From contig JAJPJG010000034.1 of assembly GCA_021324395.1 (NCBI GenBank), positions 1 to 45,799 on the forward strand: a stretch of 45,799 nt of DNA, read 5' to 3'. The notes under the pieces were generated by a model. It did not search any database, was not told where the DNA came from, and worked only from the letters and a program-made list of their open reading frames with translations. Each line of letters starts with the position of its first letter. The stretch's first letter is position 1. The stretch comes from Spartobacteria bacterium. GTDB taxonomy: Bacteria; Verrucomicrobiota; Verrucomicrobiia; Chthoniobacterales; Chthoniobacteraceae. A program made the position numbers and the translations under genes. Below, one piece after another: positions 15,398 through 23,314 of the stretch.

Positions 15398-17524
15398 ATG
15401 ACAGTCGACGAAGAGCTTTCAAAGGCACGAGAACTGCGAAAGCAAAATTGCCAAGCAGAGGCTTTGGAGATTGCTCTACGTATTACTGCAATTGAGCCGG
15501 CGAATGCCGATGCATGGTGGATTGCTGGGTTAGCAGCCCATTCTTTAGATAGAATTAAAGACTCGCTTTCAGCTCTTCGTGAAATGCTTAAGCACGCCCC
15601 GCGTTTTGCTTCCGGGTGGGCACAGTATGGCGTAGTCCTAGGCGAGAATGGTCAGTTAGAGGAAGCCAAGAAAGCGTTTAATCAAGCGATTCGTATTGAT
15701 CCTCAACATGTCTTTGCTCATAGACAAGCTGCACGGATTTGTGAACTTGCGGAGGATCGCGATGGACAAATCCGATTTTTAAATTCCTTGGACTCCTTCG
15801 GCAAGGCAGACAGCGCTGATCTAAATCGTTTGGGTATTGCTCATTGGGAAAAAAAACATTTCGCGAAAGCCATTGAATACTATCTCCGCTCAGCAGCAGA
15901 AGAGGCAGACCCGGCCCCGTATTTCAATTTAGCGCTCGTTTACAATCACAGTGAAGTCTCTCAAGATGTAGATGCGGTTGACTCATTAAATCGGGCTCTA
16001 GCACTAAATCCAGATTATCATCCTGCCAATAAAAAGCTGGCTGAGATTACACCTCGCCTTCGCAGCTTGGCTTACGAAGCGTTGAAATTTGGGGAGACAT
16101 TACTTGCTTTCGAAGAATGGTTCCAATTCTACCTCAACCCATTCGAATTATTGGGTGCGACACGGGAACAAAGGCTTGAAGATTTCGATTCAAAAACAAT
16201 CCAAAAGCTTAAAAAGCGCCTACTTCAAGAAATCGACTTGGAAGATGGCCACATCGAACACTTGAATGGATTTTGTTTCGATCGATCACAGGTTATTGGA
16301 GTTTGTGAAGAATTGACTGACGAAAACATCAAAAGCCATCATTGGCTTGTATTTAAAAACCCTTTTCTGCTTTGGTTTCTTACGCGAGGTGATCTGCGCC
16401 ACTTTGTCTATAGGTCTGATTACTCTCCGCTTGAAGTGCTTGAGGCACTGGACTCACCATGGTCGGGTTTCAAAGAATGGTTAAGCAAACCTTTCGCAAA
16501 GCAATATAACTTGGTTCTGTCCCGTGCGATGCAGAAAATGGCCATTCCAGTGATCGAAAGTTTGTTTGATGGACGCCGTTGGACTCTTCGTTGCCATGAA
16601 GACATTTGCTTTGACGCTGCACATCGTCATGTCGACCGTCTTTTGGAGCCATTGAAAGAAGCGGCGAAGGCTGCGCGAAATAATTGTCCATCTTTGATTG
16701 AAATTGAACAGCTAGTTATCGATAGCGGCCTCTCTTCTGTGATCAACCTTCTACCCGAGCCGTTCCGGGAGAAGCAAGCTGAGGCAGTTCGCTGCGTCAG
16801 AGACATTGCAATTGCATGCTACAACGAACACGGCGAATCAGATTTATCAAAGTCAATTCTGTTGCTTTCCAAAAAATTCACCTTTAAGAGCACTGAATTG
16901 CACCAACGGCTGGAACAAGATTTTTTGCAAATTCAGAAGTTAATCGCGGAGGAGCGAAAGCACGACGCAAAGCTCACATTGGGAGGCCAGCCGATGCAGA
17001 TTACCAAAGAGGGCGTTCGGATGGGGGAATGCTTTCTCGCTGCTTCCAAGATTACATCAATTCGATGGGGAATACTTATAACAGGATATCAACACGCCCC
17101 TGTTTATGAATTTTTAATGGTATTCCGTGATGATGACTTCCAAGAGGCCGTTTTTTCATGGCGTTCTTCCAGCGATCTTAAAAAGCAGGAAGCACATTTT
17201 AATCAACTTGTGGAAGCGGCAATGAACTACATCGTTCCAAAAATCTTCCTAAAGGTGCAAAACCAACTTGCGAATGGCGAACACATCCGTGTCGGTAAAT
17301 GCACCATGATCCGTGAAGGTGTGGCGTTTGATGCGCAAGGCTGGTTTAGCAATAAAAAACAGATCATTCCGTGGCAGCAAGTTGGAACAGAAATGAGAAA
17401 TGGAATACTCTCAGTATTCGATCGCACGAATCCCAAAATGCGAATTCAAACACCTCTACGCGAATCAGAGAACGCGATCATTCTTCGAATTTTTGCAAGT
17501 GATGCAGAAAAGAACCGCCTATGA
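15398..17524 (+). CDS. TPR protein with a J-like segment and tandem C-terminal PH-like modules (Hsp70 operon)
   Basis: A 708-aa, apparently cytoplasmic protein with no signal or membrane segment. Residues about 1-230 are TPR helices (AEALEIALRITAIEPANADA, LEEAKKAFNQAIRIDPQHVF, SLNRALALNPDYHPA). Residue 247 begins NPFELLGATRE, followed by a basic helix. This resembles the start of a J domain, but no HPD tripeptide follows, so it is a vestigial or merely similar fold. A helical middle follows (about 270-510). The C-terminus holds two similar beta-rich segments: one at about 528-600 (ITKEGVRM ... ASKITSIRWG) and one at about 625-705 (MIREGVAF ... NKKQIIPWQQV), which look like tandem PH-like modules. 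The last codon overlaps the next gene as ATGA. Next to a GrpE-like protein and an Hsp70, the likely role is adaptor or co-chaperone that brings clients or a location signal. No family was firmly assigned. Confidence 0.75.
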   Translation: MTVDEELSKARELRKQNCQAEALEIALRITAIEPANADAWWIAGLAAHSLDRIKDSLSALREMLKHAPRFASGWAQYGVVLGENGQLEEAKKAFNQAIRIDPQHVFAHRQAARICELAEDRDGQIRFLNSLDSFGKADSADLNRLGIAHWEKKHFAKAIEYYLRSAAEEADPAPYFNLALVYNHSEVSQDVDAVDSLNRALALNPDYHPANKKLAEITPRLRSLAYEALKFGETLLAFEEWFQFYLNPFELLGATREQRLEDFDSKTIQKLKKRLLQEIDLEDGHIEHLNGFCFDRSQVIGVCEELTDENIKSHHWLVFKNPFLLWFLTRGDLRHFVYRSDYSPLEVLEALDSPWSGFKEWLSKPFAKQYNLVLSRAMQKMAIPVIESLFDGRRWTLRCHEDICFDAAHRHVDRLLEPLKEAAKAARNNCPSLIEIEQLVIDSGLSSVINLLPEPFREKQAEAVRCVRDIAIACYNEHGESDLSKSILLLSKKFTFKSTELHQRLEQDFLQIQKLIAEERKHDAKLTLGGQPMQITKEGVRMGECFLAASKITSIRWGILITGYQHAPVYEFLMVFRDDDFQEAVFSWRSSSDLKKQEAHFNQLVEAAMNYIVPKIFLKVQNQLANGEHIRVGKCTMIREGVAFDAQGWFSNKKQIIPWQQVGTEMRNGILSVFDRTNPKMRIQTPLRESENAIILRIFASDAEKNRL

Positions 17525-17889
17525 ATGTGAAAATACTTCAAGCGAAGCCAGAGCTGCCGAAATGGGCGTTCGCGCTTCTTAATCAGCTTTACGAAATCGA
17601 GCGAAAGTTAAAGCTTCATGGGGATACGGGCAACGCTTTGCGCAATGTCGAAAAAATGAAAGATGCACTGGAAGATGTTGGCCTGTTTTACGAGGATCCA
17701 ATGGGCCAAGCTTTCAAAGAGACTAGAACTGACCTCGAAGCTACAATCTCAGGCAGCGACACTGAAAATCTTCATGTCGTCGAGGTAATCAAACCTATTA
17801 TCCGCCAAGGGAAGCGGGATTTTTCAGTTGTATTGCAAAAAGGTATTGTAGTCATTGAATCTAAACAAATAGAGAAACCCAACAAATGA
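17521..17889 (+). CDS. Small GrpE-like nucleotide-exchange factor
   Basis: A 122-aa protein whose start overlaps the preceding stop (ATGA at 17521-17524). Residues about 14-50 are helical (WAFALLNQLYEIERKL, NALRNVEKMKDALEDVGL). The rest matches the GrpE beta-domain pattern: a Gly after the helix, D59-P-M-G-x-x-F, a short acidic loop, then VVEVIKPII and a final strand pair ending KGIVVIESK, like the V-x-x-A-x-V-V-V ending of GrpE. Bacterial GrpE is usually near 170-200 aa with a long dimerising N-terminal helix; here that helix is much shorter. GrpE proteins bind the Hsp70 ATPase domain and speed ADP release. Position between a TPR protein and an Hsp70 supports this role. Assignment rests on pattern and context; primary-sequence similarity is modest. 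Confidence 0.65.
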   Translation: MNVKILQAKPELPKWAFALLNQLYEIERKLKLHGDTGNALRNVEKMKDALEDVGLFYEDPMGQAFKETRTDLEATISGSDTENLHVVEVIKPIIRQGKRDFSVVLQKGIVVIESKQIEKPNK

Positions 17890-20393
17890 ACAAGATGATT
17901 GATTTTGGCATCGACCTCGGAACAACAAATTCGTTGATAGCGCGATTCAATAAAGGGTCTGTTGAAGTATTCAAAAACCCGAGTGGATTCAAAGAAACGC
18001 TGCCTTCAGTGGTAGGTTTTCGTAATGACCGCATCATGGTTGGCGAACAAGCGCGAACCTATGCGGAAAAGGATCCCAAAAGCGTCGCCTCAAGGTTCAA
18101 GCGGAAGATGGGGACGACCGAGACAATCAAGATTAAAGCATTGAATGCGTCGAAAACTCCCATAGAACTCTCTGCTTTTGTTTTGAAAGAATTAAAAGGG
18201 TTCATCCATAGTGGCGAGAACCCGGCGGCAGCAGTAATCACGATTCCAGCTTCATTTGACACGGTCCAATCCAATGCGACGAAAGAGGCGGGTTATCAAG
18301 CGGGCTTTAAACAGGTGGTTCTTTTACAAGAGCCAATCGCTGCAAGTCTCGCCTACGCGAATAAAGAGAAAGGCGCTGATCTAAAAAACAGCCAATGGAT
18401 TGTCTACGACCTCGGTGGCGGGACATTCGATGTCGCATTGGTCAGAATTGTTGAAGGAGAACTCACTGTCGTTGATCACGAAGGGGACAATTATCTTGGG
18501 GGCAGCGACTTCGACGCAATCATTGTCGAGAGAATTCTAGTTCCGGAACTCAATAAGCGAGGTGAGTTTGACGATCTTCTTACGCAGATGAAAAGTGAAA
18601 CCGGAAAGTATAATCGACTCTGGACTATTCTTTTGCATAAAGCAGAGGAAGCGAAGATTGAGCTTTCGACAAAACAATCAGCCGAAGTTGATCTCGGTAT
18701 GATTCGTGACCTTCAGGATGATAACGGCAAAGCTATTGATTCCATTATCGCAATTACTCGATCTGAATTTGAAACTGTCATTAAAGAAGCTGTCGATAGC
18801 ACGGCGGACATGTTGAAGAAAATTCTGACTCGGAATTCATTGCGGGGTGAAGACCTCAAATTCGTCTTGATGGTTGGTGGCTCAACTTATGTCCCATTCG
18901 TTCGCAAGCGAATCGAAGAGTTACTTGGAATTCCTGTGAACACATCTATTGATCCAACGAATGCGATTGCGATTGGGGCCGCTTACTTCGCCGCTACGAA
19001 AGAAGCTAAGCTTGAAGGTGAAGAAGAGCAAAAATCTGCAATTACGTCAGGAGGACTTAAGATCAAAGTCTCATACAACCGAGCATCTCAGGAGAAAGAG
19101 GAACTATTTTCAGCGAAGATTGAAGGAGATGCATCTGGCTTATTCTATAGAATCACCCGTGACGATGGAGCTTTTGATAGTGGTCTCAAGAAATTGACGG
19201 GACGTATCGTAGAAGACCTTCCGTTGCAGGAGGGCGCCTTCAATCAATTTACGTTTCGAATTTTGGATCAAAAAAATAACGTAGTTTCCACTGGCTTCGA
19301 TACTATCCAAATTGCGCAGGGAAAATATAGCGTGGCGGGGCAAATGCTGCCGGAAGATCTTAGTCTAGTTAAGGACGATCCGGCACTAAAAGATACACGG
19401 TTGGAACGGGTTTTCGCGAAGAATTCCGTTTTGCCGTCAAAAACCAAAAAGACAGTTGAGGTGGGAAAGACTATCGTAAAAGGCTCAAATGATGAACTTC
19501 GGATAATTGTTGTCGAAGGTTCTGCCGATAATCATTCTTCAACAAATAAACCGATTGGTATTCTCCTAATTAGCGGCCAGCAAATCTCTCGTGACCTGCT
19601 TCGCGGCACCGAGATCGACCTCACCTTTGAAATGTCGGAATCCCGTGATCTTACGGTCAGCGCTTACGTTAATGGAACAGGACAGGAATTTTCTCAAGTT
19701 TTCGACCCCAAGCCACGCGCTGTTCCAGTGAAAACATTAGAAAGTGAGATCCAAATGCTGGAATCCCGCACAGAAAGAGAATTAACCGAGGCTAAAACAG
19801 CGGAAAACTATGAGGTCATTGAGGGCTTGAGTAAGTTGCAAAATGAAGTTCAAGAGCTTGTCGGTGAAGCTGCTCTTTTATCCATTGATGATGTAACAGA
19901 TGATCGGTTCAAACTCGAAGACAAGAAACGCCGACTCGCACAATCACTCAATCAGTTAACCTCCGGTAAGAAGATCGAACAGGCTAAAACAGAATATCGG
20001 AGTGTGAAAGAGGATGTGATCACCTTAGTAAATGAGATGGGCAATGATAATGAACGCCATCAATTAGCTGAATTTTTAGCGCGGGAACATGCGGTTACAA
20101 CCTCCACAAACCCGGAGAAAATCCAGGCCGTTACCGCAGCACTAGAGCGATTGCGCTTTCAGATTCTCGCGAGAAGTCCAGACTTCCTTGTCGGCATGTT
20201 CAAACATCTTGTCGAAAAGCGCACTTCAATGAACGACCAGCTTCAAGCGAAGAACCTCATTGAAAATGGAAAGCGATACATTGCCGAAGAATCCTGGGAC
20301 GACCTTCGTCAAGTTAATGGCCGTTTGTGGAACTTATTGCCACAACCTGAGCAGGAAGCGGAAGAGTTTCGTCATTTCACCGGCATCGTGTGA
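17886..20393 (+). CDS. Divergent Hsp70 chaperone with an extra domain between ATPase and substrate-binding domains
   Basis: An 835-aa Hsp70, longer than DnaK (about 640 aa), starting at ATG 17886 in an ATGA overlap with the GrpE-like gene; a second ATG lies three codons on. The nucleotide-binding domain spans about 1-375 with FGIDLGTTNSLIARF, the Gly-rich VYDLGGGTFDVAL and LMVGGSTYVPFVRKRI phosphate and adenosine motifs. In DnaK the hydrophobic linker (VLLLDV) follows. Here a Lys/Glu stretch leads instead to a beta-rich segment of about 100 residues (about 380-483: GLKIKVSYNR ... FRILDQKNNVVSTGFD). The SBD-beta then resumes (about 484-610: RVFAKNSVLPSKTKKTVEV, IDLTFEMSESRDLTVSAYV), followed by a long helical lid (about 615-835). 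No EEVD-type tail is present. Function should be ATP-driven client folding or remodelling in the cytoplasm, dedicated to an unknown client. Confidence 0.88.
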   Translation: MNKMIDFGIDLGTTNSLIARFNKGSVEVFKNPSGFKETLPSVVGFRNDRIMVGEQARTYAEKDPKSVASRFKRKMGTTETIKIKALNASKTPIELSAFVLKELKGFIHSGENPAAAVITIPASFDTVQSNATKEAGYQAGFKQVVLLQEPIAASLAYANKEKGADLKNSQWIVYDLGGGTFDVALVRIVEGELTVVDHEGDNYLGGSDFDAIIVERILVPELNKRGEFDDLLTQMKSETGKYNRLWTILLHKAEEAKIELSTKQSAEVDLGMIRDLQDDNGKAIDSIIAITRSEFETVIKEAVDSTADMLKKILTRNSLRGEDLKFVLMVGGSTYVPFVRKRIEELLGIPVNTSIDPTNAIAIGAAYFAATKEAKLEGEEEQKSAITSGGLKIKVSYNRASQEKEELFSAKIEGDASGLFYRITRDDGAFDSGLKKLTGRIVEDLPLQEGAFNQFTFRILDQKNNVVSTGFDTIQIAQGKYSVAGQMLPEDLSLVKDDPALKDTRLERVFAKNSVLPSKTKKTVEVGKTIVKGSNDELRIIVVEGSADNHSSTNKPIGILLISGQQISRDLLRGTEIDLTFEMSESRDLTVSAYVNGTGQEFSQVFDPKPRAVPVKTLESEIQMLESRTERELTEAKTAENYEVIEGLSKLQNEVQELVGEAALLSIDDVTDDRFKLEDKKRRLAQSLNQLTSGKKIEQAKTEYRSVKEDVITLVNEMGNDNERHQLAEFLAREHAVTTSTNPEKIQAVTAALERLRFQILARSPDFLVGMFKHLVEKRTSMNDQLQAKNLIENGKRYIAEESWDDLRQVNGRLWNLLPQPEQEAEEFRHFTGIV

Positions 20394-20602
20394 TAACAGC
20401 TGGAGTTCGCCCCATCGAATGCCCAAACATTTCGCATGCATGGCGGGGCGGAGAATGTCGAGATGACGGTGCCGTAATTCCTCGACTGCACAGGAGAATG
20501 CGGCGCTGGCATTCGCCGGCGTGACGTGCTAAGACCTGCGGCGATTGGCTGCGTTTGTCAGCCCGTCGAAGGAAACCGTGCCTATTTCAAATATCTATTG
20601 TG
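20394..20602 (+). other. Intergenic junction between the Hsp70 operon and psd
   Basis: These 209 bases return from low to high G+C. No gene, terminator or transposase remnant is evident. The psd frame opens at an upstream ATG-equivalent (20555), but the sequence before ATG 20603 reads as Arg/Lys-rich filler without family similarity. No copy of the sequence before 15398 was seen, so there is no evidence of target-site repeats around the operon. Confidence 0.4.
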
Positions 20603-21232
20603 ATGCGTTTTGAGACTTTGCGGGAAGCCCGCTGGATTTTTGCCGTGGTGATCGTGCTCACGGCGTTGAGCGCCATTCTCGTGCCGTGGCTTTGGATTCT
20701 CGGGGTGTTGTTCATTTTTTACGTGTTCTATTTTTTCCGCGACCCGGACCGGACGGCGCCGGCTGATCCGCGCGCGGTGGTGGCGGCGGCGGACGGGCTG
20801 GTCGCCGACATCACGGAAATTCTCGAGCCGGAGGTGACCAAGACGACGATGCGGCGCGTGGCGATTTTCCTGTCGGTTTTCGATGTGCACACGAATCGCG
20901 CGCCGATCGAGGGCGAGGTGATTTACAGCCAGCATTACGTCGGCAAGTTTCTCGACGCGCGCCATCCGGACGCGACGAAGCTGAACGAGTATCAGACGTG
21001 GGGTTTTAAAAATGAGCGCGTGACGCTGGTGGTGCGCCAGATTACGGGCGCGATCGCGCGACGGATCGTCGGCTGGTCGCGCGTAGGCGACAAACTGGCG
21101 AAAGGGGAGCGCTTCGGCATGATCCGCTTCGGCTCACGCACGGAAGTTTACCTGCCGCTCGATGCAACGGTGACGGTGAAAATCGGCGATCGCGTGAAGG
21201 GCGGGGAAACGATCATCGCGGAATTGTCATGA
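20603..21232 (+). CDS. psd: Phosphatidylserine decarboxylase proenzyme, short (archaeal-type) form
   Basis: From ATG 20603 the protein is 209 aa, the normal length for the short Psd class. It decarboxylates phosphatidylserine to phosphatidylethanolamine at the inner membrane. Two membrane-associated stretches lie near the N-terminus (FAVVIVLTALSAILVPWLWI and LFIFYVFYFF), followed by the family's FFRDPDR. The self-cleavage site is FGS at S178 (IRFGSRTEVYLP); the Ser becomes the pyruvoyl group. IFLSVFDVHTNRAP is another conserved block. The stop overlaps the pssA start as ATGA, so the two enzymes of PE synthesis are translationally coupled. The frame extends upstream to 20555, but those residues are basic and not family-like. 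Confidence 0.95.
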   Translation: MRFETLREARWIFAVVIVLTALSAILVPWLWILGVLFIFYVFYFFRDPDRTAPADPRAVVAAADGLVADITEILEPEVTKTTMRRVAIFLSVFDVHTNRAPIEGEVIYSQHYVGKFLDARHPDATKLNEYQTWGFKNERVTLVVRQITGAIARRIVGWSRVGDKLAKGERFGMIRFGSRTEVYLPLDATVTVKIGDRVKGGETIIAELS

Positions 21233-22053
21233 ACGACGACGGCAGCCCAAAGATTTACCTTTTGCCGAATCTGATGACCGCAGGAAATCTCTTCTGCGGG
21301 TTTGCCGCAACACTGCGGATTTTGGAAGGCGCGCTGATGGCGGAAAAAGGAATAAATCCAAACCAGCTCTATCATTCGGCGATCTGGTTCATTCTCGGCG
21401 CGTGCATTTTTGATTTGCTCGACGGCCGCGTCGCTCGCATGGGCGGGCACGAAAGTCCGTTCGGGCGCGAGTTCGATTCGATCGCGGACATCGTGTCGTT
21501 TGGCATCGCGCCGGCGTTGCTGATTTATCGCATCGTGCTGCACGAATCGTATCGCTTCGGCTGGCTCATCGCTTTTCTTTACCTCGCATGCGGCGCGTTG
21601 CGGCTGGCGCGTTTCAACTGCATCGCGGCGGCAAACATTCCCGGCGGCGACAAGGAGTTCAAAGGCTTCCCGATTCCCGCGGCGGCGGGGCTGATCGCTT
21701 CGTTAACGCTCTTTTTGCTCTGGTGGCAATCGGGCGAGCACACGGTGACCATCGGCTACGGACGTTTCATTCTGCCGCCGCTGATGGTTTTTCTTTCGTT
21801 CATGATGTTCAGCCGCGTGCGCTATCCGAGCTTCAAGGCCATCAACTGGCGCACGAAACGCTCGATCCCGCGTTTCATCGTCATCATCTGTCTCATCGTT
21901 TTCACGTGCATGAACTACGAGTGGATGCCGGCGGTCATTTTCATCGCGTATCTGCTCTACGGATTTTTGCGGCCGTGGATTTCGCGTAAATGGAAACGTG
22001 AAATCGAAGAGGAGGACGACGAGGATGAGTTGGAGCACGTGGAAAGTCCGTGA
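21229..22053 (+). CDS. pssA: CDP-diacylglycerol-serine O-phosphatidyltransferase
   Basis: A 274-aa integral membrane enzyme that makes phosphatidylserine from CDP-diacylglycerol and serine, directly feeding Psd. The CDP-alcohol phosphotransferase signature is complete: D65-G-x2-A-R-x8-G79-x3-D83-x3-D87. There are about six to eight hydrophobic segments, and the N-terminal IYLLPNLMTAGNLFCGF block is typical of PssA. The last 20 residues are highly acidic (EEEDDEDELEHVE), an uncommon tail. The start overlaps the psd stop (ATGA) and its own stop overlaps the next start (GTGA). Confidence 0.95.
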   Translation: MNDDGSPKIYLLPNLMTAGNLFCGFAATLRILEGALMAEKGINPNQLYHSAIWFILGACIFDLLDGRVARMGGHESPFGREFDSIADIVSFGIAPALLIYRIVLHESYRFGWLIAFLYLACGALRLARFNCIAAANIPGGDKEFKGFPIPAAAGLIASLTLFLLWWQSGEHTVTIGYGRFILPPLMVFLSFMMFSRVRYPSFKAINWRTKRSIPRFIVIICLIVFTCMNYEWMPAVIFIAYLLYGFLRPWISRKWKREIEEEDDEDELEHVESP

Positions 22054-23237
22054 GCGATTTTTCGCAGCAAGGTCTCATCACGACGCTGCAGCGGTTAAAC
22101 GAAAATAACGCCGCGGCGCTGGAGCGGGACCTGGAAAACCTCGCGCGCGAATCGCCGATCGCGCTCGTGCTGCCATGTCATGCGGGTGAGCTGGGGGAGC
22201 CGGCGCTGGATCATGTGATCGAGGAAATCGCCGGCGCGAAATTTCTGCGCGAGATCGTTGTAAGCATGAATGGGCTCGAGCAACGCAGCGCGAAACAAGC
22301 GCAAAAGAAGTTCGCGCGACTGCCGCAGCCGCATCGCATCTTGTGGAATGACTCGCCGCGTGTGACGCGTGCGCGGAACACAATCGCGCAAAACGTAATC
22401 GCCGGAAAGGGGCTCAACGTCTGGTCTGCGATCGGTCTGCTTGCGCGCGAATCGCGCTGCAACATCATAGCGCTGCTCGATTGCGACGTGCTCACATTCC
22501 GCCGCGAAATGCTCGTGCGCCTTTGCTATGCCTGCACCGCGCTCGATTACGCTTTTGCAAAAATGTATTACTCCCGCGTCACCGATCGCATTTACGGACG
22601 CGTGAGCCGTCTCTTCGTGGCGCCGCTGCTGCAAGCATTGATGCGAGTTTCCGGGCATCAGCCGCTGCTCGATTTTCTGCTGAGCTTTCGTTATCCGCTG
22701 GCGGGCGAAATGGCGATTACGCGCGAGCTCGCGGCATCGCTGCCGTTCGACGGCGGCTGGGGTTTGGAGATCGCGATGCTGTGCGAGATTTTCCGTCGCG
22801 CAGAGCCGCGCAAAATCTGCCAGGTCGATGGCGGCAGCGATTACAACCATCGGCATCAGCCGCTCGGCAGCGAGTCCGGCGGGCTTTTCAAAATGAGCAA
22901 GGAAATCGCGCGCGCACTTTTTTTGCAGTTGCTCGAGGAAGGGTTGCCGATCTGCTCTACGTTCACCGATGCGGTGCTCGAGAGCTATCGGAGCGAATCG
23001 CGCGAGGCGCTGGTGCGTTTCAAAAATCTCGCGCGGATCAACGGCCTGCACTTCGACGAGGCCGATGAAATGCGTTGCGTGCAAAGTTTTGCGCGCGCGC
23101 TGGCCGAAGCCTCGGCGGAGACGAACACCGGAGCCGGCGCGATTTTGCCGGCTTGGGATCGGATCGAAAAAACGCGTGTGGATTTTTTTGAAAGAATAAA
23201 TCGCATTACAGCCAGCCAAACGAATTCAAGCGAATAG
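22050..23237 (+). CDS. gpgS: Glucosyl-3-phosphoglycerate synthase-like glycosyltransferase (GT81)
   Basis: A 395-aa protein with a GTG start at 22050 inside a GTGA overlap with pssA. It should transfer glucose from an NDP-glucose to 3-phosphoglycerate, the first step of glucosylglycerate synthesis. GT-A features: ALVLPCHAGELG near the N-terminus, the metal-binding LLDCDVLTF, and the family blocks YYSRVTDRIYGRVSRL, FLLSFRYPLAGEMA, GWGLEIAMLCEIFRR, ICQVDGGSDYNHRHQPL. These match GpgS-type sequences better than ordinary GT2. The matching phosphatase GpgP is not in the window. Coupling to phospholipid genes is unusual. Alternatives: mannosyl-3-phosphoglycerate synthase or a glycolipid-related transferase of the same fold. 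Confidence 0.8.
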   Translation: MSDFSQQGLITTLQRLNENNAAALERDLENLARESPIALVLPCHAGELGEPALDHVIEEIAGAKFLREIVVSMNGLEQRSAKQAQKKFARLPQPHRILWNDSPRVTRARNTIAQNVIAGKGLNVWSAIGLLARESRCNIIALLDCDVLTFRREMLVRLCYACTALDYAFAKMYYSRVTDRIYGRVSRLFVAPLLQALMRVSGHQPLLDFLLSFRYPLAGEMAITRELAASLPFDGGWGLEIAMLCEIFRRAEPRKICQVDGGSDYNHRHQPLGSESGGLFKMSKEIARALFLQLLEEGLPICSTFTDAVLESYRSESREALVRFKNLARINGLHFDEADEMRCVQSFARALAEASAETNTGAGAILPAWDRIEKTRVDFFERINRITASQTNSSE

Positions 23238-23314
23238 CTGGTAACCCGTAAACGGATGGACAAAAAGGCGGAAGGCTGGTTCAATTGGATTCGTCGCAAA
23301 AACAATCCCTCCTT

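Noticed and set aside
15398..20393. Calling the Hsp70 operon a phage-defence system
   Set aside because: No nuclease, helicase, methylase, TIR, reverse transcriptase or other effector accompanies it. Defence remains only one of several possibilities.
22095..23219. A 374-codon minus-strand open frame opposite gpgS
   Set aside because: Composition is typical of antisense translation; the plus strand has conserved GT81 blocks and start/stop overlaps.
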